NCBI RefSeq assembly: GCF_027924405.1
Contig: NZ_AP026978.1
Coordinates: 248,001 to 312,000 of the forward strand
Length of the DNA: 64,000 bases
Source: Nocardia sputorum
GTDB taxonomy: Bacteria > Actinomycetota > Actinomycetes > Mycobacteriales > Mycobacteriaceae
Direction of reading: 5' to 3'
Part shown: positions 1 through 7,507 of the stretch, in pieces
How positions within the stretch are numbered: the first letter of the stretch is position 1
Layout of the letters: each line of letters opens with the position of its first letter
Notes under the pieces: generated by a model
The model's input: the letters and a program-made list of their open reading frames with translations, nothing else
The model's database searches: none
What the model was told of the DNA's origin: nothing
Program-made: the position numbers and the translations under genes

Positions 1-1
1 G

Positions 2-343
2 CAGGCGATCGTCAACCTGACCACCATTCGCGCCGATTCGGCCAAGCAGGACATCGACCGGATCCTCTCGCTGGCCTCCGGAGAGTTCAAGACGGAGTTC
101 GACGGCCGGGTCGACCCGTTCACCAGCATCGTGCAGCAGGCGAAAGTGGTTTCCAGCGGCGAGATCGTGGAGGCCGCGCTGGAGAGCGACGACGATCGCT
201 CCGGGCGGGTGCTGGTCGCCGCCAAACAGACGCTGACCAATGCGGGCCAGGCCGAGCCGCAGACCAGGTACTACCGGTTCCGGGTCACCGTCGCGCGCGG
301 CGATTCCGGGCTGACCGTGTCGGACGTGGAGTTCGTGGCATGA
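2..343 (+). CDS. Mce-associated membrane protein, C-terminal part (partial)
   Basis: The window opens inside this gene; 113 residues are visible. They carry the extracytoplasmic half of a Mce-associated protein: a helical stretch (DIDRILSLASGEFKTEF), the QAKVVSSGEIVEAALES segment, and a beta-rich C-terminus ending in YYRFRVTVARGDSGLTVSDV. Proteins of this family follow mce transporter operons and are thought to stabilise or assist lipid-importing Mce complexes in the envelope; that role is family knowledge. The stop overlaps the next start as ATGA, so the two genes are translationally coupled. The membrane anchor lies upstream of the window. Family assignment is by fold pattern and neighbour similarity. 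Confidence 0.75.
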   Translation, partial: QAIVNLTTIRADSAKQDIDRILSLASGEFKTEFDGRVDPFTSIVQQAKVVSSGEIVEAALESDDDRSGRVLVAAKQTLTNAGQAEPQTRYYRFRVTVARGDSGLTVSDVEFVA

Positions 344-837
344 CCAGCATGAACGGAATTCGAGCCAGGATCCTGCTCGCGGTGCTCGGTGTCGTGGTCG
401 CCGCGGCCGCGATCGTCGGCGGCGTCAACGGCTACCGCTACTGGGACGACCGGCAGGCCGAGCAGTCCCGCAAGGACGCGGTCGCGACGGCGGGACGCAC
501 CGTCGAGGCCATGTTCACCTACAACCCGCAGACGGTGGACACCGAACTGCCCAAGTCCGCCGACAACCTCACCGGTGATTTCCGCACGGACTACCTGACG
601 CTGATCGAGAAGCAGATCGCGCCCGGCGCCAAGGAGAAGCAGCTCACCGTCACCGCGACCACGCAGGCGGCCGGTGTCATCTCCGCCGACCGCTCGCACG
701 CGCAGGTCCTGCTGTTTCTCAACCAGGTGATGACGAGCAAGGACACCCCGCAGGGCACCACCACGGGCAGCCGCGTGCGGGTCACGCTGACGAAATCGGA
801 TTCGCACTGGCTGGTCTCTGCGGTGACCCCGGTCTGA
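340..837 (+). CDS. Mce-associated membrane protein
   Basis: A 165-residue protein with one N-terminal membrane segment (about residues 10-32, ILLAVLGVVVAAAAIVGGVN), then YRYWDDRQAEQSRKDAVATA and a soluble domain resembling the SnoaL/cystatin-like fold of Mce-associated proteins. The family helps Mce lipid importers in the cell envelope (known for the family; substrate unknown here). Its ATG overlaps the preceding stop, so it closes an mce-type operon whose transporter genes lie left of the window. It converges on the histidine kinase gene 17 bp away, with no obvious intrinsic terminator between. Confidence 0.8.
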   Translation: MTSMNGIRARILLAVLGVVVAAAAIVGGVNGYRYWDDRQAEQSRKDAVATAGRTVEAMFTYNPQTVDTELPKSADNLTGDFRTDYLTLIEKQIAPGAKEKQLTVTATTQAAGVISADRSHAQVLLFLNQVMTSKDTPQGTTTGSRVRVTLTKSDSHWLVSAVTPV

Positions 838-854
838 CCGTCGACCGGGATCCG

Positions 855-2321
855 CTAGGACGCCTCCGCAGGCTGCCTGCGCGGTAGCCGCACGGTGAAC
901 GTCGTTCCGGTGCCGGGCGAACTGCGCACACCGACTTCGCCGCCGTGCGCGGTCACCAGCGCCTGCACGATGGACAAGCCGAGCCCGGTGCCGCCGCTGC
1001 TGCGGGCGCGGGAGCTGTCGGTGCGATAGAAGCGCTCGAAGACTCGTTCGGCATCCTCCGGCGGCAGACCGGGGCCGGTGTCGGCCACCTCGAGCAGCAC
1101 GTCGTCGGGGCGGGGCCGCAAGAGCACCGTCACCTGTGCGTCGGGCGCGGTGTGCGTGAGGGCGTTGTTCAGCAGATTGCCCAGGACCTGGCGCAGCCTC
1201 GCTTCGTCGCCGATCACCTCGAGCGTCCCCTCGCCGGGTTCGATCTTCAGTTCGATGGTGCGGACGGGCCCGTCGGATCGCCCCGCGGCGACCACAGCCC
1301 GTGCGTTGTGCACTCCGTCGCTGGCCACGGCGAGCAGATCCACCGGGCCGAGCTCCAGCGGACGCTGCGCATCCAGCCGCGCGAGCATCAACAGGTCCTC
1401 CACGAGCACGCCCATCCGCTGCGATTCCCGCTCGATGCGGTCCATGAACGCGGCGGGATCGCCGGTGGCGCCTTGGCGATACAGTTCGGCGAAGCCGCGG
1501 ATGGTGGTCAGCGGTGTGCGCAGCTCGTGGCTGGCGTCGGCGATGAACCGGCGCATGCGCTCCTCCGACCGGCGCGCCGCCTCCTCGGACGCGGCGGTGG
1601 CGGTGAACGCGCGCTGGATCTGCGCCAGCATCCCGTTCAGCGACCTGGACAGCCGGTCGACCTCGGTGTTGGTGTTGCGCACCGGGACCCGCCGGTGCAG
1701 ATCGCCGCGGGCGATGGCCGCGGCGGTGCTCTCCACCCGCCGCAGCGGCCGCAGGCTGCGCCGCACCACGAAGTAGGCGAGCATCGCCAGGACCGCCAGG
1801 ACGACCGCCCCGACGATCAGCTCGAGCATCACCAGCCGGTGCACCGTGTCGGTGTTCTGGGTGAGCGGCAGCGCCACCGTCGTGGTGCCGTCCGGTGTGC
1901 GCAGTGTCAGCACACGCCACCGGATCGGCCCGCCGTTCACGGAATCGACGGTGTACGGGCCGGACGGTGCGGTCGTGGGCAGAGCCGGCTCGGAGTCGAC
2001 AGCGAACGCCGAGATGACGAACACGCGCCCATCGTTGCGGATCGAGCGCACGTAGAACTGGCTCGGGGCGTGGCGCGGGTCGGGCGGCAGCACCGGAGGG
2101 GGCGGCGGGCGTCTCGACCATTCCCGCGCGCCGTCGCGCAACTGCTGGTCGGTGCGGTCGGTCAGCTGCTGGTCCAGGGCCGAGGTGACGACCATGCCGG
2201 AGACGAGCAACCCGAGCCCAGCCGTGAGCACCAGCAGGACCATCAGCGTCACGCGCAGTGGAACGGCGGAAAGCAGGCCGGAGACCTTCGCGCGCGCCGT
2301 GGCGATCCGGCCCGGGCTCAT
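855..2321 (-). CDS. Two-component sensor histidine kinase
   Basis: A 488-residue membrane kinase, partner of the overlapping response regulator. In order: membrane helix 1 (about 25-48), a periplasmic sensor domain with a proline run (RRPPPPPVLPPDPR), membrane helix 2 (about 166-186), a HAMP linker, the HisKA dimerisation box DASHELRTPLTTI with phospho-acceptor His265, then N box (LLNNALTHT), G1 (VADTGPGLP), F (FERFYRTD) and G2 (GTGLGLSIV) of the ATPase domain. The chosen ATG overlaps the regulator stop (ATGA) and gives a normal N-terminus; a much longer frame upstream only shadows the regulator. It resembles the mycobacterial TcrY/TrcS group but the signal sensed cannot be read from sequence. 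Confidence 0.92.
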   Translation of the reverse strand: MSPGRIATARAKVSGLLSAVPLRVTLMVLLVLTAGLGLLVSGMVVTSALDQQLTDRTDQQLRDGAREWSRRPPPPPVLPPDPRHAPSQFYVRSIRNDGRVFVISAFAVDSEPALPTTAPSGPYTVDSVNGGPIRWRVLTLRTPDGTTTVALPLTQNTDTVHRLVMLELIVGAVVLAVLAMLAYFVVRRSLRPLRRVESTAAAIARGDLHRRVPVRNTNTEVDRLSRSLNGMLAQIQRAFTATAASEEAARRSEERMRRFIADASHELRTPLTTIRGFAELYRQGATGDPAAFMDRIERESQRMGVLVEDLLMLARLDAQRPLELGPVDLLAVASDGVHNARAVVAAGRSDGPVRTIELKIEPGEGTLEVIGDEARLRQVLGNLLNNALTHTAPDAQVTVLLRPRPDDVLLEVADTGPGLPPEDAERVFERFYRTDSSRARSSGGTGLGLSIVQALVTAHGGEVGVRSSPGTGTTFTVRLPRRQPAEAS

Positions 2322-3049
2322 GTACCGCTCTTGCGATGAGGCGCGCGCATCACGTAGCCGACGCCGCGCAGAGTGTGGATCAGCCGGGTATCGCCGGTGT
2401 CGACCTTTTTGCGCAAGTAGGAGACGTAGGTCTCCACGACGCCGACCTCGCCGCCGAAGTCGTAGCGCCAGACGTGATCGAGGATGCGCGGCTTGCTCAG
2501 TACGGTGCCCGCGTTGACCATGAAGTAGCGCAGCAGGGTGAATTCCGTCGGCGACAGCGCGACCGGCTCGCCCGCTTTCCACACCTCGTGGGTGTCGTCG
2601 TCGAGCTCGATGTCCTCGAAGCGGATGCGCGAACTCTCCCGCTGCGGCGCGGCGTGCCCCGCCCGGCGCAGGATGACCCGCAGCCGGGCCACCACCTCTT
2701 CCAGGCTGAACGGCTTGGTGACGTAGTCGTCGGCGCCCAGGGTGAGGCCGGTGACCTTGTCCTGCACGTCGTCGCGCGCGGTCAGGAACAACACGGGCGC
2801 GTCGACGCCGTCCGCCCGCAGTCGGCGCAGCAAGCCGAACCCGTCCATGCCGGGCATCATCACGTCCACGATCAGCGCCTGCGGACGGAAGCTGCGCGCC
2901 TTGTCCAGCGCCTGCGCGCCGTCGGCCGCGGTGTCCACTTCGAAGCCCTGGTAGCGCAGGCTCACCGCGAGCAGTTCGACGATCATCGGCTCGTCGTCGA
3001 CCACCAGGATCCTGGCCTCTGGCGTCTGCTGCCCGGGCGCACCACTCAT
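2318..3049 (-). CDS. OmpR/PhoB-family response regulator
   Basis: A 243-residue regulator with an N-terminal receiver domain (acidic pair in ILVVDDEP, phospho-acceptor Asp62 in LIVDVMMPGMDG, Thr90, Lys112 in YVTKPF) and a C-terminal winged-helix DNA-binding domain (LSPTEFTLLRYFMVN, then TLRGVGYVMR). It is the first gene of a two-gene operon and its stop overlaps the kinase start, so the pair is made together. The arrangement and the DHVWRYDFGGEVGVVETYVS segment match the TcrX/TrcR-like branch of mycobacterial regulators. Target genes are not evident here. Confidence 0.93.
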   Translation of the reverse strand: MSGAPGQQTPEARILVVDDEPMIVELLAVSLRYQGFEVDTAADGAQALDKARSFRPQALIVDVMMPGMDGFGLLRRLRADGVDAPVLFLTARDDVQDKVTGLTLGADDYVTKPFSLEEVVARLRVILRRAGHAAPQRESSRIRFEDIELDDDTHEVWKAGEPVALSPTEFTLLRYFMVNAGTVLSKPRILDHVWRYDFGGEVGVVETYVSYLRKKVDTGDTRLIHTLRGVGYVMRAPHRKSGT

Positions 3050-3119
3050 GGCTTCATGGTCCGCTATCCGCCTGCGAACTTCCTGGACCCAAGCTGGGTG
3101 GTTCCTGTGAACGCCGGCT

Positions 3120-4679
3120 TCAGCGTGGCTCGCGGTCCTCGGGGTAGACGTCGTCGTCGGTCAGCAACGCGCTGCCGGCGACCTGGTCCTGCGCCAAAGC
3201 GTCGAGGAAGGCCCGCGCCCAGCGATCCACGTCGTGGGCCAGCACCTGCCTGCGCAGCGAACGCATCCGCCTGCGTTTGACGTCGCGCTCGTCCTCCAGC
3301 GCCGCGACGATGGCGTCCTTCACGTCGTCGAGGTCGTGCGGGTTGCACAGGTACGCCTGCCGCAGCTCGGCCGCCGCGCCGGTGAACTCGCTCAGCACCA
3401 AGGCGCCGTTGAGCCCGCTGTGACACGCGACGTACTCCTTGGCCACGAGGTTCATGCCGTCGCGCAACGGGGTCACCAGCATCACGTCGGCGGCCACGAA
3501 GAACGCCACCAGCTCGTCGCGCGGGATCGGGCGGTGCAGGTAGTGCACCACCGGATAGCCGACCCGGGCGAACTCGCCGTTGATCCGGCCGACCTGGCGT
3601 TCGATGTCGCCGCGCATCTGGATGTAGCTCTCCACCCGCTCGCGACTGGGGGTGGCCAGCTGGATCATCACCGTCTCGGAGGGATCGATCCGGCCCTCGA
3701 TCAGCAGCTCCTCGAGCGCGTTGAGACGGATGTCGATGCCTTTGGTGTAGTCCAGCCGGTCCACTCCGAGCAGGATGTTCTTCGGGTTGCCCAGCTCGGC
3801 CCGGATCTTGGCGGCGCGCTCGCGCACCGAACGGCGCCTGGAGTGCTCGTCCAGTTCGGCGGAGGCGATCGAGATCGGGAACGCGCCGACGCGCACCGTG
3901 CGGAATCCGACCTGGACCACGCCCAGCTTGGAACGGACCCCGACCGAGCCGCGTGACGTGGGCTGACCGGCCAGCCTGCGGGCCAGATAGAGGAAGTTCT
4001 GCGCGCCGCCGGGCAGGTGGAAGCCGATGAGATCGGCGCCGAGCAGGCCCTCCACGATCTCCGTGCGCCACGGCATCTGCATGAACAGCTCGACCGGCGG
4101 GAACGGGATGTGCAGGAAGAACCCGATGGTCAGGTCCGGGCGCAGCATGCGCAGCATCTTGGGCACCAGCTGCAGCTGGTAGTCCTGTACCCACACGGTC
4201 GCGCCCTCGGCGGCGACCTTGGCGGTGGCCTCGGCGAAACGCCGGTTCACGGTGACGTAGGCGCTCCACCACTTGCGGTCGTAGACCGGCCGCACGATCA
4301 CGTCGTGATACAGCGGCCACAGCGTCCCGTTGGAGAAGCCTTCGTAGTAGTCGGCCACCTCGTCCGCGGACAACGGGACCGGATGCAGTTCGAGACCGTC
4401 CTCGATGATCGGGTCCACGTCGACGTTGGGGACGCCCGCCCAGCCGACCCAAGCCCCCTTGTTGTTCCGCAGGACCGATTCCAGCGCGGTCACCAGACCG
4501 CCCGGACTGCGCTTCCATCGGGTGCTGCCGTCGGGCAGTCGTTCCAGGTCGACGGGGAGCCGGTTGGCGACGACGACGAAACCGGAGCCCGCACCGGAGC
4601 CGGTGTTCTCCGCCGCGGCGTCAGCAGTCGAGGTGTCTCTGGCGTGCTCGGAGTCGTCGGACGGATTCATCTGGTCCAC
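3120..4679 (-). CDS. otsA: Trehalose-6-phosphate synthase (GT20)
   Basis: A 519-residue glycosyltransferase joining a nucleotide-activated glucose to glucose-6-phosphate to give trehalose-6-phosphate, the first step of the OtsA-OtsB route to the osmolyte and glycolipid sugar trehalose. After a 30-residue variable tail come [11 protein letters not shown], the SPGGLVTAL glycine-rich loop, [25 protein letters not shown], the [11 protein letters not shown] signature and the [12 protein letters not shown] motif. The start is taken as a GTG because AAAGGA lies 7 nt before it; an ATG three codons later is possible. It follows the 56-aa gene by 75 bp in the same direction. No otsB is in view. Confidence 0.95.
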   Translation of the reverse strand: MDQMNPSDDSEHARDTSTADAAAENTGSGAGSGFVVVANRLPVDLERLPDGSTRWKRSPGGLVTALESVLRNNKGAWVGWAGVPNVDVDPIIEDGLELHPVPLSADEVADYYEGFSNGTLWPLYHDVIVRPVYDRKWWSAYVTVNRRFAEATAKVAAEGATVWVQDYQLQLVPKMLRMLRPDLTIGFFLHIPFPPVELFMQMPWRTEIVEGLLGADLIGFHLPGGAQNFLYLARRLAGQPTSRGSVGVRSKLGVVQVGFRTVRVGAFPISIASAELDEHSRRRSVRERAAKIRAELGNPKNILLGVDRLDYTKGIDIRLNALEELLIEGRIDPSETVMIQLATPSRERVESYIQMRGDIERQVGRINGEFARVGYPVVHYLHRPIPRDELVAFFVAADVMLVTPLRDGMNLVAKEYVACHSGLNGALVLSEFTGAAAELRQAYLCNPHDLDDVKDAIVAALEDERDVKRRRMRSLRRQVLAHDVDRWARAFLDALAQDQVAGSALLTDDDVYPEDREPR

Positions 4680-4754
4680 TCACGCATCCTTTGCGCGTTG
4701 CTGTATCCCGCTGGAGTTGTGTAGTCGACGTCGCCGTTGGCGTCGAGAACGAGG

Positions 4755-4925
4755 TTATTCGCCTCGAGCGTTCGGTCCAATACCCAGCATGGACAACAAC
4801 ATCCGGCATTCGTCGGCGTCCTCGGCGTAGGCCGCGACCACCCGCTGCGCCTGACGCGCGGTTTCGTCGGCGAGCGGTTCCAGATCGTCGTCCGCAATGT
4901 CGTTCGCGCTGCCCTTCGCGGCCAT
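4755..4925 (-). CDS. Small conserved hypothetical protein upstream of otsA
   Basis: A 56-residue acidic protein (begins MAAKGSANDIADDDLEPLAD, ends SMLGIGPNARGE). The ATG is preceded by a strong GGGAGG ribosome-binding site 8 nt upstream, which selects it over a longer frame running back into the divergent hydrolase promoter. No membrane segment or known motif is visible; the middle (ETARQAQRVVAAYAED) should be an amphipathic helix. It lies directly upstream of otsA on the same strand, so co-transcription is likely. The function is not recognised. Confidence 0.7.
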   Translation of the reverse strand: MAAKGSANDIADDDLEPLADETARQAQRVVAAYAEDADECRMLLSMLGIGPNARGE

Positions 4926-5115
4926 CGTCAAGTCCTCCCGGCTCAGTGCGCTCTTGCCCTGCGAAAAGTCAATGGTATGCGACGCTGGGAGGTGCACTCG
5001 CCGGGGCGTTGGCCGAAGCGCGGTACGAGGCCGCCGAGGCACCCCGGTCGGTGCGTCTTCCCCGCCGGTCCCTATACCGTGGGGAACGCAGCACCAACTC
5101 CACGAAAGGGTCGAC

Positions 5116-5934
5116 ATGCCGCTGGCCACGGTGAACGGGATTTCCCTCAACTATCAGGTGAAGGGTGACCGCGCCAAGGGCTCCGCGCCGCTCGTGGTCA
5201 TGATCATGGGTACCGGCAGTCCCGGCCGGGTGTGGGAGCTGCACCAGGTCCCGGCCCTGGTCGCGGCCGGTTACCGGGTGTGCACGTTCGACAACCGCGG
5301 GATCGCCCCGTCCTTCGAGGCGGCCTCCGGCATGACCATCGACGAGCTGGTCGCCGACACCGCCGCCCTGATCGAGTTCCTCGACGAGGGCCCGGCGCTG
5401 GTGGTGGGCACCTCGATGGGCGCGCGCGTGGCCCAGGAACTGGCGCTGGCCCGCCCGGACCTCGTGCGCAAGGCGGTGTTCATGGCCGGACACGGGCGGC
5501 TGGACCAGTTCCAGAAGACGCTGTCGCTGGGCGAGCACGAGCTCGACGCCGCGGGGGTGAAACTGCCGCCCAAATACGAGGCGGCGATCACCGCGGTCAT
5601 GAATCTGTCACCCGCCACCATGGCCGAACCGAACGCCGCGCGCGACTGGCTCGACCTGTTCGAGTTCACCGGCGGGCCGGTCCCGCCCGGCATTCGAGCG
5701 CAGCGCAGGATGGACCACGATTTCGACCGGGTGCAGGCCTACCGGGGGATCCGCGTGCCGTGTCTTTCGATCGGATTCGCCGACGACCGGATGATTCCGC
5801 CGTATCTGTCCAGGGAGATCGCCGAGGTCATTCCGGGTGCGCGGTACCAGGAGATACCGGACGCCGGGCATTTCGGATATTTGGAACGGCCGGAGGCGGT
5901 CAACAAGATTCTTCTGGACTTCTTTGCGGGCTGA
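5116..5934 (+). CDS. Alpha/beta-fold hydrolase
   Basis: A 272-residue hydrolase of the alpha/beta superfamily. Visible elements are the oxyanion region VVMIMGTGSPGRVW, the FDNRGIAPS turn, the nucleophile elbow GTSMGAR with Ser100, a cap region, the acid in GFADDRMIPP, and the catalytic His in DAGHFGYLERP. The ATG follows GAAAGGG by 5-7 nt; longer frames upstream cross the neighbouring small gene. The substrate is unknown: this branch includes ester hydrolases, C-C hydrolases and cofactor-free haloperoxidase-like enzymes. It is divergent from the small gene and otsA. Confidence 0.88.
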   Translation: MPLATVNGISLNYQVKGDRAKGSAPLVVMIMGTGSPGRVWELHQVPALVAAGYRVCTFDNRGIAPSFEAASGMTIDELVADTAALIEFLDEGPALVVGTSMGARVAQELALARPDLVRKAVFMAGHGRLDQFQKTLSLGEHELDAAGVKLPPKYEAAITAVMNLSPATMAEPNAARDWLDLFEFTGGPVPPGIRAQRRMDHDFDRVQAYRGIRVPCLSIGFADDRMIPPYLSREIAEVIPGARYQEIPDAGHFGYLERPEAVNKILLDFFAG

Positions 5935-6006
5935 TTGCGCGTCGGCGGGGGTGACAGCGTAGGTAACCACCCAGGCGTAACGTCTTGCTTGCTAGTGTCG
6001 AAACAA

Positions 6007-6067
6007 CGCTCGGGGTCTCTCGGCGCCAGGGGTTGGCAGCAACCAGGCGCCGGGTGAACCAGGAGCG
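6007..6067 (+). ncRNA. Structured 5' leader candidate upstream of mbtH
   Basis: Nested helices can be read in the leader of mbtH: an outer stem CGCTC/GAGCG (6007-6011 with 6063-6067), a middle stem CGGCGCC/GGCGCCG (6021-6027 with 6046-6052), and an inner stem GGTTG/CAACC closed by GCAG (6031-6044). Conserved-looking single strands (GGGGTCTCT, GGTGAACCAG) flank the middle stem. A possible -10 box TAGTGT at 5993-5998 would start transcription near 6005, at the base of the outer stem. The layout resembles a compact riboswitch or attenuator. I could not match it with confidence to a known class. Confidence 0.35.
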
Positions 6068-6103
6068 ATCCCGTACATAGCGCCAGTATCCAGTGAGGTG
6101 AAA

Positions 6104-6343
6104 TTGAGCACCAACCCCTTCGATGATGAAGACGGCCGCTTCTTCGTCCTGGTCAACGACGAGGAACAGCACTCTTTGTGGCCGGCCTTCGCAGAGGTTC
6201 CAGCCGGATGGCGAGTCGTGTTCGGCGAGGACAGCCGCGCCGCCTGTGTCGAGTACGTGGAGAAGAACTGGACCGACATGCGTCCGAAGAGCTTGCGTGA
6301 CGCCATGGCCGCGGACGACGCGGCCCGTCAGGGCTCTGTCTGA
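6104..6343 (+). CDS. MbtH-family protein
   Basis: A 79-residue MbtH-like protein, the small chaperone and activator of adenylation domains in nonribosomal peptide synthetases. The signature is complete: [29 protein letters not shown], and the C-terminal [11 protein letters not shown]. The start is best placed at TTG 6104, giving the usual MSTNPFDD N-terminus with GAGGTG 5-6 nt upstream; a GTG two codons earlier would overlap that site. No NRPS or siderophore gene is near, so this is an orphan copy that must act on synthetases encoded elsewhere. It is preceded by the structured leader. Confidence 0.93.
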   Translation: MSTNPFDDEDGRFFVLVNDEEQHSLWPAFAEVPAGWRVVFGEDSRAACVEYVEKNWTDMRPKSLRDAMAADDAARQGSV

Positions 6344-6583
6344 ACCGTCGCGCCCTCGGCGCGGCGTGTTCGCGGCCGCTTGACGGCTCGCGTCCGAGTG
6401 ACCGCCGATCGCGACCTGGTCGCGCGGCGGCCACTCGGCCGCGAGTTCGGTCGCGAACGGCGCAAGCTCGATCTCGCTTCGCTCGAAAGCGGTTGTCGGG
6501 CCGGTACGGTCGCGTTCGGCGTCGAACGCGCATTCCGTTGTGAGGCGGACGCCGTACCGGGCTATGATGACAACCGCTTTCCC

Positions 6584-6658
6584 GCCTCCTTAGCTCAGTG
6601 GTAGAGCACTCGCCTTGTAAGCGAGCGGTCGTCAGTTCAATCCTGACAGGGGGCTCCA
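6584..6658 (+). tRNA. tRNA-Thr (anticodon TGT)
   Basis: A full cloverleaf: acceptor GCCTCCT/AGGGGGC (one G-T pair), D arm GCTC/GAGC, anticodon stem CTCGC/GCGAG around loop CTTGTAA (anticodon TGT, reading ACA and related threonine codons), T stem GTCAG/CTGAC around loop TTCAATC, discriminator T, and an encoded CCA end at 6656-6658. It stands between mbtH and a series of degenerate tRNA-like sequences that share its D-arm and T-arm motifs. Confidence 0.95.
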
Positions 6659-6668
6659 TCCGGTAGCT

Positions 6669-6744
6669 GGGCGTGTTGCTCAGTGGTAGAGGCCGTCGGT
6701 GTTGTCAGCGAGCGGTCGTCGGTGCACCCCTGACGAGGGCTCAA
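6669..6744 (+). pseudogene. Decayed tRNA-Thr copy 2
   Basis: About 85 bp after tRNA-Thr the sequence repeats its plan: GCTCAGTGGTAGAG (6678-6691) is identical to the D arm, TTGT of the anticodon loop and GCGAGCGGTCGTC are retained, and the T stem GTCGG/CTGAC still closes through one G-T pair. It differs in the acceptor stem, one D-stem pair, the 5' side of the anticodon stem and the T loop (GCACCCC in place of TTCAATC). A functional tRNA is unlikely. Confidence 0.6.
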
Positions 6745-6745
6745 T

Positions 6746-6833
6746 GGAGTTGCTGCGAGTGTGCAGCTGATCGATCGGCCGTGGCCTATGTAGTAGGTGA
6801 GCGGTGGTCGGTTTCGATCCGGCAGGAACTCCA
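6746..6833 (+). pseudogene. Decayed tRNA-like copy 3
   Basis: The next period holds GGAGTTGCT...AGGAACTCC, an acceptor-like stem with one mismatch followed by CA. A hairpin GCTGC/GCAGC takes the place of a D arm, CCTA/TAGG encloses TGTAG, and a T-arm-like GTCGG-TTTCGAT-CCGGC (6807-6823) lies 89 bp after that of copy 2. TGAGCGGTGGTCGGTTTCGA aligns with the tRNA-Thr variable and T region. It is more diverged than copy 2. Confidence 0.4.
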
Positions 6834-6842
6834 CCGGGTCGC

Positions 6843-6925
6843 CGCGCATGTATCGCTCAGTGGTGGAGGCCGTGAGCCTCGGGGGCGAGCCCGAGAATGC
6901 CGGGTGGTTCGATCCGCCACGAGGG
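6843..6925 (+). pseudogene. Decayed tRNA-like copy 4
   Basis: GCTCAGTGGTGGAG (6855-6868) repeats the D-arm motif with one change, 177 bp (two periods) after copy 2. A perfect CTCGGG/CCCGAG hairpin occupies the anticodon-arm place, and GGTTCGATCC appears where a T loop belongs. The acceptor stem cannot be closed convincingly. It is read as the most distant surviving unit of a tandem array. Confidence 0.35.
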
Positions 6926-7507
6926 ACGGCGGCGGCGAGACTGCGCCGGATCGAGGTCGGCTGGTGCGCGGTCGCTCCAGGGGACTGGACAGGAATATAG
7001 GTGTGCTGGTCGCCCATGGTGCGGAACCGATGTGGCCCGAGCGGACCGCTCACGACTTCGATTGTTCGGCCTGCGCGACGCGACTGGGACCGGAAACAGT
7101 TGTCGCCGGTGTACGGTGAACGTTCTGCGAATGCGTCCGGTCCGGATTCGGCGCGGCAACAGGGGTATTCGACAATGCGGTCCGGAGGGAACGGCTCTGC
7201 GAAGCGGCCGACCAGTATGACAGTCGGCGGCGAACGATCAGCAGATCTGATTACCGACTGACGAGCATGTTTTCGGCTACGAGTCCGTTTGTAGTCTGGT
7301 GTGCGCAAACAGGTCTCGTGCTGAGCCGGATCAGGTCACGCGCAAACACCGGATGAGCTACAAACTAGACATGTGGGCATACTTCGCGCACATTCGGGCG
7401 ACTCTAGCTCTGTCGGGTTCACCATCTGCTGAAAGTTACTGAGATGTACGAATTCAACGCGTTACTGCCGAACGTTGCGCGGGCTCGTACGACCCAGGGG
7501 GTGCGCG
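6926..7507. other. Gene-free interval with CAAAC-type motifs
   Basis: No convincing gene is seen; the reading frames here are arginine-rich and lack ribosome-binding sites. Up to about 7090 weak tRNA-like fragments continue (for example GACTTCGATTGTTC). From 7261 the base composition is less GC-rich. It holds an 8-bp inverted repeat GTTTGTAG (7287-7294) / CTACAAAC (7358-7365) and an 8-nt direct repeat GCGCAAAC (7303-7310 and 7340-7347). These could be regulator sites for the following gene. Confidence 0.4.

Noticed and set aside
855..2582. Longer histidine kinase starting at 2582
   Set aside because: The extra 87 residues are antisense-like, out-of-frame readings of the response regulator; the ATG overlapping the regulator stop gives the proper membrane helix at the N-terminus.
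6007..6067. SAM-IV riboswitch before mbtH
   Set aside because: Only the 3' CCGGGTGA...CCAGG portion is reminiscent; the GGUCA...GAG 5' core and the pseudoknot partner could not be found, so it was kept as an unclassified structure.
6669..6744. Copy 2 as a working second tRNA-Thr
   Set aside because: Acceptor stem does not close, the D stem has lost a pair, the anticodon stem 5' strand is scrambled, and the T loop lacks TTC.
6673..7308. Several 60-220-codon frames on both strands downstream of tRNA-Thr
   Set aside because: Arginine-rich, overlapping one another, without ribosome-binding sites or -10 boxes; the stretch is better explained by decayed tRNA copies.
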